A stretch of 64,000 nucleotides of DNA from positions 1 through 64,000 of the forward strand of contig JAEWJB010000188.1 of NCBI GenBank assembly GCA_023386795.1. Reading direction: 5' to 3'. Shown piece by piece: positions 17,420 to 25,841 of the stretch. Positions within the stretch are counted from its first letter, which is position 1. Every line of letters begins with the position of its first letter. A program made the translations under genes and the position numbers. The notes under the pieces are model-generated. The model made no database searches, was not told the DNA's origin, and saw nothing but the letters and a program-made list of their open reading frames with translations. The DNA comes from Pseudomonadota bacterium (GTDB taxonomy: Bacteria; Pseudomonadota; Gammaproteobacteria; Xanthomonadales; Xanthomonadaceae).

Positions 17420-19324
17420 TCAGGTTTCGATCGCGCCGGCGATCTGCTGCAGCTTCAGCACCACGAACTCGGCCGGCTTGAGCGGGGCGAAACCGACCAC
17501 GACGTTCACCACGCCCAGGTTGATGTCGTTCTGCGTGGTGGTGTCCTTGTCGCAGCGCACGAAGTAGGCATCGCGCGGCGAGCTGCCCTGGAAGGCGCCC
17601 TGGCGAAACAGGTTGTGCATGAAGGCGCCGACGTTGAGGCGGATCTGCGCCCACAGCGGTTCGTCGTTGGGCTCGAACACCACCCACTTCAGGCCGCGAA
17701 ACAGGCTTTCCTCGATGAACAGCGCCGTGCGCCGCACCGGCACGTACTTGTATTCGTCGGCGAGTTGGTCGGCGCCGCGCAGGGTGCGCGCGCCCCACAC
17801 CACGCGGCCGCTGGCAGGCATCGCGCGCAGACAGTTGATGCCCAGCGGATTGAGCTCGCCGTTCTCGGCATCAGTGAGTGGCACGGAAAGCTGGGGCACG
17901 CCGACCAGGCTGGCATCCAGCCCGGCGGGCGCCTTCCACACGCCGCGCTGGGTATCGGTACGCGCGAATACCCCCGCCACGGCGCCGCAGGCGGCAAAGG
18001 TTTCCAGCGCGTTGTTGCGCAGCAGGTTGGGCTGGCGCAGGCGCGGGAAGAACAGCGCGGCGTTGCGGCTGCGCGGGTCGGCGAATTCGTCCAGCCCGTC
18101 GATGGCCTCGGCCTTGGTGTCCCAGCTGCTGGGGGCATCGATGATGTGGAAGGCCCGGCGCTGTTCGCAGTAGGCGGTCGCCGCGGAAAGCACCACCGGC
18201 TCGGCATCGAAGGCCACGCCGTCGTCGCTGCGGTACGGCGGGATGCACAGCAGGTTGAACAGGTCGGCCTGCTCCAGCGCGTAGAGGCCGCGCTTCTGCG
18301 CCAGGCCCAGTTCGGGCAGGAAATCGGTCGCGGCTAGCGCACCGCCATCGCTGGCGCTGCTGTCGGCAGCGTCGTAGGCGGCCTGCAGCGCGGTGCGCTT
18401 CTCGTCCAGCGCCTGTTTGCTGGCGGAGGTGTCGCCACCGTCGCGCACGGTCTTGTCGTGGGTGCGCTTGGCCTCGGCCACGTCTTCCTCGGCCTGGCTC
18501 ACGGCGTCGACGCCGTCGCTGACCGTGGCCGGCAGCGGCGCCACCGCGCGTGCCAGCCGCGATTCGGCCGCCAGCACGCGGTCCACGCGGCGCGGGCTTT
18601 CCACCACGGTGACATTGAGCCAGGTCTCGCTGGCACCGCCGGGGCTGGCATCACGCACGGTGAGGTTGAACAGGTCACCCACCGCCACGCCCAATGCCAC
18701 GGCGACATCGGCATTGCCGGATTTGCTTACCGCCGCGCGCAGCTTGCCACCCCAGCGGCCCTCGCTGGCCGCCTGCAGCGTGAGGCCGCCGGCTTCCAGC
18801 GGCGCGCGCGAGGGCGCCGCCGCGCGGCGTGCCGCGGCCAGCGCGCTGTCCTTGCTGGCACCGTCGAGCTGCGAGGCCGCGGTGATCGCGTCGGCCACCG
18901 CCTTGGCGGCGGACTGCTCCGGCTCCTCGGTGTAGGTGGCCGCCTTCGCGCTGGCGTTGGCGACGACGGTAGCGAGGTCCGCACCGGTGCCGGCGGCATC
19001 GGCCACCGCTTTGGCGGCGGCTTCGGCGTCGGCACGCGCGCCGTCGTCGGCATAGCTGGGATGGAACAGCCGCACGACCACGGCCTGGCCGCCGCCGTTG
19101 AGGAAGAAGTCGCGCACCGCAAAGCCGAGCTGGCTGTCCAGCCACAGGCCGCCGAAGGTGCGTTCGAAGTCGCCGAAGCTGTTGATCGTTACCGCCTCGT
19201 TGACCGGCCCGCGCAGGGCGCGGCCGATGAAGGCGGTGATCGAGGTGGCGACGCCGGTGATGGTGCGCACGCCGCTGGAGACTTCTTCGACGTAGACACC
19301 GGGGTAGGTGAGGGCAGCGGGCAT
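17420..19324 (-). CDS. eCIS contractile sheath protein
   Basis: This 634-aa protein begins MPAALTYPGVYVEEVSSGVR, the standard start of phage-tail-sheath family proteins. The C-terminal sheath core includes KWVVFEPNDEPLWAQIRLNV and ends FAPLKPAEFVVLKLQQIAG. It is longer than Afp2/Afp3-type sheaths. An Ala-rich helical insert at about 93-172 (for example AAAKAVADAAGTGADLATVV) and a charged coiled-coil-like insert at about 272-320 (AEEDVAEAKRTHDKTVRDGG) interrupt the usual fold and would face the particle surface. The ribosome site is AAGGAGAACCGAA. The gene is transcribed from the sigma-54 promoter through the 93-aa gene. Confidence 0.95.
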   Translation of the reverse strand: MPAALTYPGVYVEEVSSGVRTITGVATSITAFIGRALRGPVNEAVTINSFGDFERTFGGLWLDSQLGFAVRDFFLNGGGQAVVVRLFHPSYADDGARADAEAAAKAVADAAGTGADLATVVANASAKAATYTEEPEQSAAKAVADAITAASQLDGASKDSALAAARRAAAPSRAPLEAGGLTLQAASEGRWGGKLRAAVSKSGNADVAVALGVAVGDLFNLTVRDASPGGASETWLNVTVVESPRRVDRVLAAESRLARAVAPLPATVSDGVDAVSQAEEDVAEAKRTHDKTVRDGGDTSASKQALDEKRTALQAAYDAADSSASDGGALAATDFLPELGLAQKRGLYALEQADLFNLLCIPPYRSDDGVAFDAEPVVLSAATAYCEQRRAFHIIDAPSSWDTKAEAIDGLDEFADPRSRNAALFFPRLRQPNLLRNNALETFAACGAVAGVFARTDTQRGVWKAPAGLDASLVGVPQLSVPLTDAENGELNPLGINCLRAMPASGRVVWGARTLRGADQLADEYKYVPVRRTALFIEESLFRGLKWVVFEPNDEPLWAQIRLNVGAFMHNLFRQGAFQGSSPRDAYFVRCDKDTTTQNDINLGVVNVVVGFAPLKPAEFVVLKLQQIAGAIET

Positions 19325-19343
19325 TTCGGTTCTCCTTGCGGGT

Positions 19344-19625
19344 TCAGCGCGGGTCTGGGGAGGCGTCGCCGGGACGAGCCGTCCCCAGCGCGTAGAGGGC
19401 GGTGCCGTCCGGGAGCGCGCGCACCTGCAATTGGCCGCGCGCGGCGAGGACCTTCAGCGCCCCCTCGATGCGTTCGAGCTCGCGTTCGTAACGCTGCTGC
19501 GGCAGCCACCAGCGGGTGATGCCTTGCAGCGTGTCGGCCGCTTGCGGATGCATGCGCAGGTACGCCAGCACCGCGTCGACGACTTCGGGGTCCGGGGATT
19601 CCTCGTGTGCGGGGCTGGGCGTCAT
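19344..19625 (-). CDS. Small winged-helix-like protein, first gene of the eCIS operon
   Basis: This 93-aa protein starts at the ATG at 19625 (MTPSPAHEESPDPEVVDAVL). It has a helix-rich body LAYLRMHPQAADTLQGITRW, then RIEGALKVLAARGQLQVRAL and a short beta pair ending in ALYALG, an arrangement that looks like a winged helix. A longer frame to 19769 exists, but its extra codons would read through the sigma-54 promoter and terminator, so I reject it. The gene lies 21 bases after the expected transcription start and 19 bases before the sheath gene. It could regulate the operon or be a small eCIS component. Confidence 0.75.
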   Translation of the reverse strand: MTPSPAHEESPDPEVVDAVLAYLRMHPQAADTLQGITRWWLPQQRYERELERIEGALKVLAARGQLQVRALPDGTALYALGTARPGDASPDPR

Positions 19626-19658
19626 GCAGGCGCTTCCGGAAGGTTCACGGAAGGAATC

Positions 19659-19673
19659 GCAACAAGCGTGCCA
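19659..19673 (-). promoter_or_regulatory. Sigma-54 (-24/-12) promoter of the eCIS operon
   Basis: Read on the minus strand this is TGGCACGCTTGTTGC, matching the RpoN consensus TGGCACN5TTGC at every fixed position, with the GG and GC dinucleotides 10 bases apart. The transcription start would fall near 19647, about 21 bases before the first ATG. A gene for a sigma-54 activator lies directly upstream on the same strand. Confidence 0.9.
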
Positions 19674-19711
19674 GCCGCCCGCCGCAGGACCGAAGGCACG
19701 CGAAAGCCCTG

Positions 19712-19743
19712 AAAACAAGCACTCCCGCGCGAGGCGGGAGTGC
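19712..19743 (-). terminator. Rho-independent terminator after the sigma-54 activator gene
   Basis: A perfect 10-bp stem (19719-19728 with 19734-19743, GCACTCCCGC) with a 5-base loop is followed on the minus strand by TTGTTTTC. It lies 79 bases past the activator stop and upstream of the sigma-54 promoter, so it insulates the eCIS operon from activator transcription. Confidence 0.85.
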
Positions 19744-19821
19744 AGGGGAACGCGGCGGTGTCGGCGCAAGTGGGGGTTGCCGCGCCCGCTTTCCGGGGCG
19801 GCCGGGTGCGCGCGGACCCGC

Positions 19822-20838
19822 TCAGTCCGGGCGCGCGATGCCGTGGCGCTTGAGCATGCGGCCGAGGTGGCGGCGCTCGGTGTCGGCCAGGGTCGCGGCG
19901 CGGCTGACGTTGTAGTTCGACCGCGCCATCAGCTGGGTGAGATAGCCTTGCTCGAAGCGGTCGATGGCCCGCTGCTTGGCATCGGAGAAAGACAGCACGC
20001 CTTCCTCCTGGGGCACGACGGGCGGCGCGGGCATCCCCAGCGCGCTGGCGGCGAACACGCTGCCGGCAGCGGCGGCCAGATCGTCCACCCCGATTTCTCC
20101 ACCGCCCACGCGCACGCAGGCGCGCAGGATCACGTTCTCCAGTTCGCGCACGTTGCCCGGCCAGTCGTGGCGCGAGAGCGCCTGCAGCGCCGGCGCAGTC
20201 CATTCGCAGGCGGCCAGGCCGAAGCGCTCGCGCAGCTCGCCAAGCAGGTGCAGCGCGAGCAACTGGATATCGTGCCCGCGCTCGCGTAGCGGCGGCAGCG
20301 TCAGCTGCAGCGCCCCCAGCCGGTAGTAAAGGTCGCTGCGGAAACGGCCTTGTTCGATGGCCTGCAGTAGCGGCGCATTGGTCGCCGCCAGCACGCGCAC
20401 GTCGGCGGTTCGCACGGAGCGTTCGCCGACCACACGGAACTCGCCGCTCTGCAGGAAGCGCAACAGGGTGGTCTGCGCATGCGCGGACAGTGAATCCACT
20501 TCATCCAGGAACAATGTGCCGCCGCGCGCGAACTCGACCAGGCCTTGTTCACTGCTGCGCGCATCGGTGAAGGCGCCGCGGCGGTGGCCGAACAGTTCGG
20601 CCTCCAGCAGGGTATCGGGCAAGGCCCCGCAGTTGACCGGCACGAACGGCTGGTCGCGGCGGGCGCTGGCGTAGTGCAGCTCGCGGGCGACCAGCTCCTT
20701 ACCGGTGCCGGTTTCGCCTTCGATCAGGACCGAGGCATTGCAGCGCGCATAGCACTGCAGCAGCCCCTTGAGGTGACGCATCGCGGCGGAGTCGCCCACC
20801 ATCGACGACACGGCCGGGTATTCGGACTGGGGGGACAT
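19822..20838 (-). CDS. Sigma-54-dependent transcriptional activator (bEBP) lacking an N-terminal sensor domain
   Basis: This 338-aa protein is an AAA+ enhancer-binding protein. Walker A is GETGTGKE at 41-48, Walker B is GGTLFLDEVD at 106-115, and a C-terminal Fis-type helix-turn-helix lies around 295-335 (YLTQLMARSNYNVSRAATLA). The sigma-54 contact loop reads GAFTDA at 88-93 instead of the usual GAFTGA. The AAA+ domain starts within about 12 residues of the N-terminus, so no receiver, GAF or PAS domain is present. Control must come from its own expression, a partner protein or constitutive activity. Position, terminator and the downstream -24/-12 promoter make it the likely activator of the eCIS operon. 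Confidence 0.93.
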   Translation of the reverse strand: MSPQSEYPAVSSMVGDSAAMRHLKGLLQCYARCNASVLIEGETGTGKELVARELHYASARRDQPFVPVNCGALPDTLLEAELFGHRRGAFTDARSSEQGLVEFARGGTLFLDEVDSLSAHAQTTLLRFLQSGEFRVVGERSVRTADVRVLAATNAPLLQAIEQGRFRSDLYYRLGALQLTLPPLRERGHDIQLLALHLLGELRERFGLAACEWTAPALQALSRHDWPGNVRELENVILRACVRVGGGEIGVDDLAAAAGSVFAASALGMPAPPVVPQEEGVLSFSDAKQRAIDRFEQGYLTQLMARSNYNVSRAATLADTERRHLGRMLKRHGIARPD

Positions 20839-21040
20839 CGCAAGCTCCGTCTGTGGGTTGCTCCATGGGCGTCGTCCCCGGACACGACACGGGCCGGGCG
20901 CGGGAACGGCTCTTGAGGGAACGCACGAACGGCGGGAAATGCGGCCAGGCTTGGCTGAACGCTTCGGACCGAGCCCGGCAGCGAGTATCCATGGCGAGAA
21001 ACTACCTGAGGATTGGGCCTCAATCCATTGATTAATAAAG

Positions 21041-21313
21041 CTACTTTCCGAAGCCCTTGAGCAACGACACGAGCACTTCGGCCTCGCGCTGGCGCTTGGC
21101 GGGGTCGGGCTCCGTGACCACGTGCTCGTCGAGGTGGCCCACCAGTACTTCCATCATCAGCGCGTGCATGGCGCCCTTGGCGGCGGCGATTTGCATGAGC
21201 ACATCGCTGCAGTCGGCCTCATCGAGCAGGGCTTTCTCCAGGCCGGCGACCTGGCCGGCGATGCGCCGGATGCGGCTGAGCAGGGCCTTCTTCTGGTGGG
21301 AGACGTGCGACAT
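21041..21313 (-). CDS. dmeR: DmeR/RcnR-type Ni/Co-responsive repressor (CsoR/RcnR/FrmR family)
   Basis: This 90-aa protein begins MSHVSHQKKALLSRIRRIAG, the classic start of the DUF156 family. The metal-site positions are H3, C35, H60 and H64, the RcnR nickel/cobalt fingerprint. FrmR and CsoR differ at these positions. It is divergent from a CDF exporter with a His-rich loop, the layout of rhizobial dmeRF. Without metal it should bind the G-rich operator in the 54-base intergenic region and silence both genes. The family assignment is firm; the metal specificity is inferred from the residues. Confidence 0.9.
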   Translation of the reverse strand: MSHVSHQKKALLSRIRRIAGQVAGLEKALLDEADCSDVLMQIAAAKGAMHALMMEVLVGHLDEHVVTEPDPAKRQREAEVLVSLLKGFGK

Positions 21314-21324
21314 GGGATCGGACG

Positions 21325-21345
21325 ATATACCCTAGGGGGGTATAC
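21325..21345. promoter_or_regulatory. Operator candidate for the DmeR-type repressor
   Basis: The stretch ATACCCTAGGGGGGTAT has AT-rich inverted ends (ATACC/GGTAT) around a run of G. RcnR/CsoR-family repressors recognise G-tracts flanked by inverted AT repeats. It lies centrally between the divergent repressor and exporter genes. Confidence 0.7.
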
Positions 21346-21367
21346 AGGCAATCCAACCGGATCCCCC

Positions 21368-22351
21368 ATGTCGCTTGAAGCCGCCGCGGCGCAACGCCGC
21401 CACTCCCACGCCTTCGATACCGGCAATGCCGGCGCCGAGCGCGCCGCCCGCCGCGCGATGTGGCTGACCCTGGCGATGATGGTCATCGAAATTGCCGGCG
21501 GCTGGTGGTTCAACTCGATGGCGGTGCTGGCCGACGGCTGGCACATGAGCTCGCACGCACTGGCGCTGGGCCTTTCGGCGTTCGCCTATGCCTGCGCGCG
21601 GCGCTATGCGGCTGATCGCCGCTTCGCCTTCGGCACCTGGAAGATCGAGATACTCGGCGGCTATACCAGCGCCATCCTGCTGCTCGTGGTGGCGGGGTTG
21701 ATGGCCTTCCAGTCGATGGAGCGGCTCATCCAGCCCAGTCCGATCCACTACCGGGAGGCGATCGTCATCGCTGTGGTCGGCCTGGCGGTGAACCTACTGT
21801 GTGCCTGGTGGCTGCGCGACCACGACCATGGACACGACCACGGGCATCACCATGACCACCACGATCATGGTCATGCCCACGGCCATCCCCACGACCACGA
21901 TCACGCACCCGGTCACCACCATGACCTCAACCAGCGCTCGGCCTACCTGCACGTGGTCGCCGATGCGGCCACCTCGGTCCTGGCCATCGTCGCGCTGCTC
22001 GGCGGCATGTACCTGGGCGCGAACTGGCTGGACCCGGTGATGGGCCTGGCCGGCGCCGCGCTGGTGACGGCCTGGGCATGGGGCCTGCTGCGCAGCAGCG
22101 GCCGCGTACTGCTGGATGCGGAAATGGACGCGCCGGTGGTGGAGGAGGTGCGCGAGGTCATCGAGCAGGGCGACGTGCGGGCGCGCATCAGCGACCTGCA
22201 CGTATGGAAGGTGGGCCGGGGCAAGTTCGCCTGCGTGCTGTCTCTTGTGACCGACAGCACGCTGGGTGCGGACGACTTTCGCGCGATGCTCGCCGTCCAC
22301 GACGAGCTGGTCCACGTCACCGTCGAGGTGCACAGGCTGCCGGCCGGCTGA
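21368..22351 (+). CDS. dmeF: CDF-family Co/Ni(/Zn) exporter, DmeF-like
   Basis: This 327-aa inner-membrane cation diffusion facilitator begins with a His-containing N-terminus (RRHSHAFDTG). Transmembrane segments follow, with the metal-site motif DGWHMSSH in helix 2, and a second site (HVVADAATS) lies in helix 5. A long cytoplasmic His/Asp-rich loop spans about 150-190 (DHDHGHDHGHHHDHH). The C-terminal cytoplasmic domain (DLHVWKVGRGKFACVLSLV) is normal for CDF dimers. The ATG at 21368 follows the operator region; the open frame upstream crosses the divergent repressor. The His-loop architecture and RcnR-type partner fit DmeF. Confidence 0.92.
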   Translation: MSLEAAAAQRRHSHAFDTGNAGAERAARRAMWLTLAMMVIEIAGGWWFNSMAVLADGWHMSSHALALGLSAFAYACARRYAADRRFAFGTWKIEILGGYTSAILLLVVAGLMAFQSMERLIQPSPIHYREAIVIAVVGLAVNLLCAWWLRDHDHGHDHGHHHDHHDHGHAHGHPHDHDHAPGHHHDLNQRSAYLHVVADAATSVLAIVALLGGMYLGANWLDPVMGLAGAALVTAWAWGLLRSSGRVLLDAEMDAPVVEEVREVIEQGDVRARISDLHVWKVGRGKFACVLSLVTDSTLGADDFRAMLAVHDELVHVTVEVHRLPAG

Positions 22352-22421
22352 TTCCCCGGCCGTCCGCGAGCTGCCTTTCGCGGACAACATGACCCATTGC
22401 GGACATGGCGGCCTCCGCGCC

Positions 22422-22435
22422 TGTTAACGCTAACA
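22422..22435. promoter_or_regulatory. LacI-type operator candidate upstream of the first TonB receptor
   Basis: TGTTAACGCTAACA has perfect 5-bp arms (TGTTA/TAACA) around an ACGC core. LacI-family sites in carbohydrate-utilisation TonB loci have this shape. It differs from the GATCGATC sites of the mannoside locus, so a regulator outside the window is likely. Confidence 0.6.
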
Positions 22436-22534
22436 GAATCAAGCACTTTTCGCGCGCGGCGCGTTGCGGCGCAACATGGTTTTCAGGCGAAAACTGCGAT
22501 TCATGGCGAATTCATTGCAGATTTTTCGCAAAGT

Positions 22535-22549
22535 TTGACAACGCTGTCA
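22535..22549. promoter_or_regulatory. Second operator-like palindrome with embedded -35 (TTGACA)
   Basis: TGACAACGCTGTCA (22536-22549) is an inverted repeat with the same ACGC core as the site at 22422. It overlaps a TTGACA hexamer at 22535-22540. No convincing -10 box was seen at the expected distance. The 318-base gap 22352-22669 otherwise holds only AT-rich leader sequence. Confidence 0.5.
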
Positions 22550-22669
22550 GATTCCGATTCCAATCCGCCCCGAACTTATGAGTTCCAGCTATAGCTGCGC
22601 GTTGCGGCTATGGCGCGCCAACAGACGCAGCACATCAGACGTCATCGCGACTCCGGGGAGGGAAGTTCC

Positions 22670-25600
22670 ATGAAGCAAGCACAGTTCGTACCCAAGAAGC
22701 GTGTCCTGGCATCGGCATTGATGGTGGCCCTCGCGGGCCCCGCCTTCGCCCAGGACGCCAATCCGCAGACCACCGCCAACCAGGCCAGTACCGGCGCCAC
22801 CGCCGCCTCGCAGGACCCGGCCACCACGCTGGATACGGTGCAGGTCACCGGCATCCGCGGCAGCCTCACCTCGTCGATGAACCTCAAGCGCGACGCGCAG
22901 GGTGTCGTCGACGGCATCGTGGCCGAGGACATCGGCAAGTTCCCTGATTCCAACCTGGCCGAGTCGCTGCAGCGCATCTCCGGCGTGTCCATCGACCGCA
23001 GCAACGGCGAAGGCTCGCGCGTGACCGTGCGCGGCATGGGCCCGGACTTCAACCTGGTGCTGCTCAACGGCCGGCAGATGCCGACCTCGACCGGCAGCCG
23101 CGCGTTCGAGTTCAGCGACCTGGCCTCCGAATCGATCTCCGAGGTCGACGTCTACAAGACCAGCCGCGCGGACATCCCGACCGGCGGCATCGGCGCGACC
23201 ATCAACATTCGTACCGCGCGCCCGCTCGACAACCCGGGCACGCATGCCAGCGCCGCCGCCAAGGGCGTGTGGGACACCTCCGACGACGACCTGCCGAGCC
23301 GCCTGAAGGGCAGCTCGGTGACGCCGGAGCTGTCGGGCATCTTCAGCACCACCTCGGCCGACGGCCAGTTCGGCCTGGGCATCAGCGGCAGCTACCAGGA
23401 GCGTGATTCCGGCTCGGCCTCGGCGTTCGTCGCCCCGGGCAACGGCTGGCGTCCGTTCATCGACACCCCGCGCGCCGATGGCCTCGGCGGTGGTTCGGCG
23501 CTGCCGCTGCCGGGCCAGCCGGGTTCGGAGAACATCACCAACCGTCCGGGTCCCAACGACGTGTATTCCATGCCGCAGAGCCTGGGCTACAGCGTCAACT
23601 CGGTCGAGCGCAAGCGCACCAACGGCCAGGCCGTGCTGCAGTGGCGCCCGATCGACGAACTGACCGCGACGCTGGATTACACCTACTCGGAAAACAAGAT
23701 CCACACCCGTCGCAACGACATGTCGGTGTGGTTCAACATGACCCCGAACGAAAGTTCGTGGACCTCCGGTTCGGGTTCCTCGCCGCTGCATTACGAAGAG
23801 CTCTACAACGGCAATTCCGACTTCGCCAACGGTGCCGGCGATTCGGCGGTCAAGCACGAGAACAAGTCGCTGGGCTTCAACGTCGAGTGGAAGGTCAGCG
23901 ACCAGCTGACCCTGACCATGGACTACCACGACTCCTCGGCGACCTCCAAGCCGGACAGCCCGTACGGCTCGAGCAACACGCTCAGCGCCGCCGGGTTCTT
24001 CCGTGCCGGCAACATCGCCGACTTCAGCGGCGATTTCCCGATCCTGACGCTGATCCTGCCCAATGGCATGACCGCGATCGACCCGTCGCAGATGCTGGTC
24101 ACCGGCTCGGTGTTCAGCAACAACTACAACCGCGCCGAGATCCAGCAGTGGCAGGGCAGCGGTGAATTCGTGTTCGAGAACTATTCGAAGTTGAACTTCG
24201 GCGTGGCCTCGACCACCTACAACAACCGCTCGGCCTTCACCAACGTCCAGCTCGACACCTGGGGCGGCGCCACCAGCGCTGCCGATTACCCGGACGAGGT
24301 GTGGCAGCTCGAGCACATGGGCGACTACTTCGACCAGTTCGGCGGCGCGAGCAACCCGAACTTCACCGACGACTTCTTCGGCTTCGACTTCGCCACCGTC
24401 CGCCAGCTGGCGGCCGATGCATGGGTGCGCGCCGGCAAGGGCAGCGCCCAGGACTACCTGGCCTCGTACGACTACACCGGCCAGCCGGTGCCGGGCAGCA
24501 CGGCCAACCGCACCGTCGGCGACAGCCGCGTGCAGGAAAAGTCGCGCAGCGCGTACATCAGCTGGAGCAACACCTTCGACTGGGGCCTGCCGGTGAGCGT
24601 GGCGGCCGGCATCCGCTACGAAGAAACCAAGGTGCAGTCGCAGTCGCTGCAGCCGGCGCCGGTCGGCATCAACTGGGCCGGTGCCAACGAGTTCAATATC
24701 ATCTACAGCGGTTCGGAATTCCGCCGCGATGATGGTGAGTACAAGTACTGGCTGCCGAACCTGGACATCGGCGTGGACCTGACCGACTCGGTGAAGCTGC
24801 GCGCCAGCTACAGCGAGACGCTGGGCCGTCCGAACTGGGGTGACCTGAACGCGGCGACCTCGCTGGGCGGCGTGGCCCGCTTCGACGGTGGCAGCGGTTC
24901 GTCGGGCAACCCGGGGCTCAAGCCGCTGGAGTCCTCGAACATCGACCTGTCGGTGGAGTGGTACTACGCCGATGCGAGCTACATGTCGCTGGGCTACTTC
25001 CACAAGAAGATCGACAACTTCATCGCTGCCCAGACCAGCGTGCAGACCCCGTATGACGACGTGCATACGCCGGCCGGCGGCGCGTACTGGAACGCGGCGG
25101 TGGCCGCGGGCTGCGCCAGCACGGACCGTCCCTGCATCCGCGATTACATCTTCGACAACTTCGACGGCCAGCCGGGCGTCAATGCGGCCGCAGGCACGAT
25201 CGTGGGCCAGCCGGGCGACCCGGTGATCCCGTTCAACCTGTCGCAGCCGGTGAACAACCGCTCCGACAAGCTCGATGGCTGGGAGTTCAACATCCAGCAC
25301 ATGTTCGGCGAATCGGGCTTCGGCCTGGCGGCGAACTACACCTGGGTGGATTCGGGCCTGACCTACAACAACGGTGCGCTGGGCACGCAGTTCGCGCTGA
25401 CCGGCCTGAGCGATTCGGCCAACTTCGTGGCGTTCTACGAGAAGTACGGCTGGTCGATCCGCGCGGCGTACAACTGGCGTGACGAGTTCCTCAACGCGCT
25501 GGGCGACGGCAAGGGCTCCAACCCGCTGTACACCGAGGCTTATGGCCAGCTGGACATGAACATCAGCTACGACGTGACCGACAACCTGACGCTCTCGGTG

Positions 25601-25717
25601 GAAGGCATCAACATCACCAACGAGACCACCCGGGTGCACGGCCGCAATTCGAAGCAGCTGTACTCGGTGGATCAGCTGGGTCCGCGCTACATGTTCGGCC
25701 TGCGCTACAAGTTCTGA
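22670..25717 (+). CDS. TonB-dependent outer-membrane receptor (carbohydrate-utilisation type)
   Basis: This 1015-aa protein has a signal peptide (MKQAQFVPKKRVLASALMVA, then an AFAQ cleavage region). A TonB-box-like stretch (TTLDTVQVTGIRGSL) is followed by the plug domain (DIGKFPDSNLAESLQRISGV, VTVRGMGPDFNLVLLNGRQM) and a long 22-strand barrel ending ...YMFGLRYKF. This long receptor type imports oligosaccharides and other nutrients in Xanthomonadaceae and Caulobacter. The start at 22670 follows GGGGAGGGAAG. It opens the operon with halogenase-like, SapC and JmjC-like genes, and two operator-like palindromes lie upstream. Its ligand is unknown. Confidence 0.95.
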   Translation: MKQAQFVPKKRVLASALMVALAGPAFAQDANPQTTANQASTGATAASQDPATTLDTVQVTGIRGSLTSSMNLKRDAQGVVDGIVAEDIGKFPDSNLAESLQRISGVSIDRSNGEGSRVTVRGMGPDFNLVLLNGRQMPTSTGSRAFEFSDLASESISEVDVYKTSRADIPTGGIGATINIRTARPLDNPGTHASAAAKGVWDTSDDDLPSRLKGSSVTPELSGIFSTTSADGQFGLGISGSYQERDSGSASAFVAPGNGWRPFIDTPRADGLGGGSALPLPGQPGSENITNRPGPNDVYSMPQSLGYSVNSVERKRTNGQAVLQWRPIDELTATLDYTYSENKIHTRRNDMSVWFNMTPNESSWTSGSGSSPLHYEELYNGNSDFANGAGDSAVKHENKSLGFNVEWKVSDQLTLTMDYHDSSATSKPDSPYGSSNTLSAAGFFRAGNIADFSGDFPILTLILPNGMTAIDPSQMLVTGSVFSNNYNRAEIQQWQGSGEFVFENYSKLNFGVASTTYNNRSAFTNVQLDTWGGATSAADYPDEVWQLEHMGDYFDQFGGASNPNFTDDFFGFDFATVRQLAADAWVRAGKGSAQDYLASYDYTGQPVPGSTANRTVGDSRVQEKSRSAYISWSNTFDWGLPVSVAAGIRYEETKVQSQSLQPAPVGINWAGANEFNIIYSGSEFRRDDGEYKYWLPNLDIGVDLTDSVKLRASYSETLGRPNWGDLNAATSLGGVARFDGGSGSSGNPGLKPLESSNIDLSVEWYYADASYMSLGYFHKKIDNFIAAQTSVQTPYDDVHTPAGGAYWNAAVAAGCASTDRPCIRDYIFDNFDGQPGVNAAAGTIVGQPGDPVIPFNLSQPVNNRSDKLDGWEFNIQHMFGESGFGLAANYTWVDSGLTYNNGALGTQFALTGLSDSANFVAFYEKYGWSIRAAYNWRDEFLNALGDGKGSNPLYTEAYGQLDMNISYDVTDNLTLSVEGINITNETTRVHGRNSKQLYSVDQLGPRYMFGLRYKF

Positions 25718-25841
25718 TCCGGCCCGGCCTGTCGCGGCGGGCCGCCCCCTCCAGACCGCCGCTGCCAGGGCGGGGGCCGGGGGTCCGAAAGGACCTCCGG
25801 CCTTCGCTTGTCCGGTCTGCCGAAGTTGCAAGAGGTCCGTC

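Noticed and set aside
21000..21040. Weak stem (GGATTG...CAATCC) after the DmeR-type gene as a terminator
   Set aside because: Only 6 bp paired, with no clear T-run on the gene's strand.
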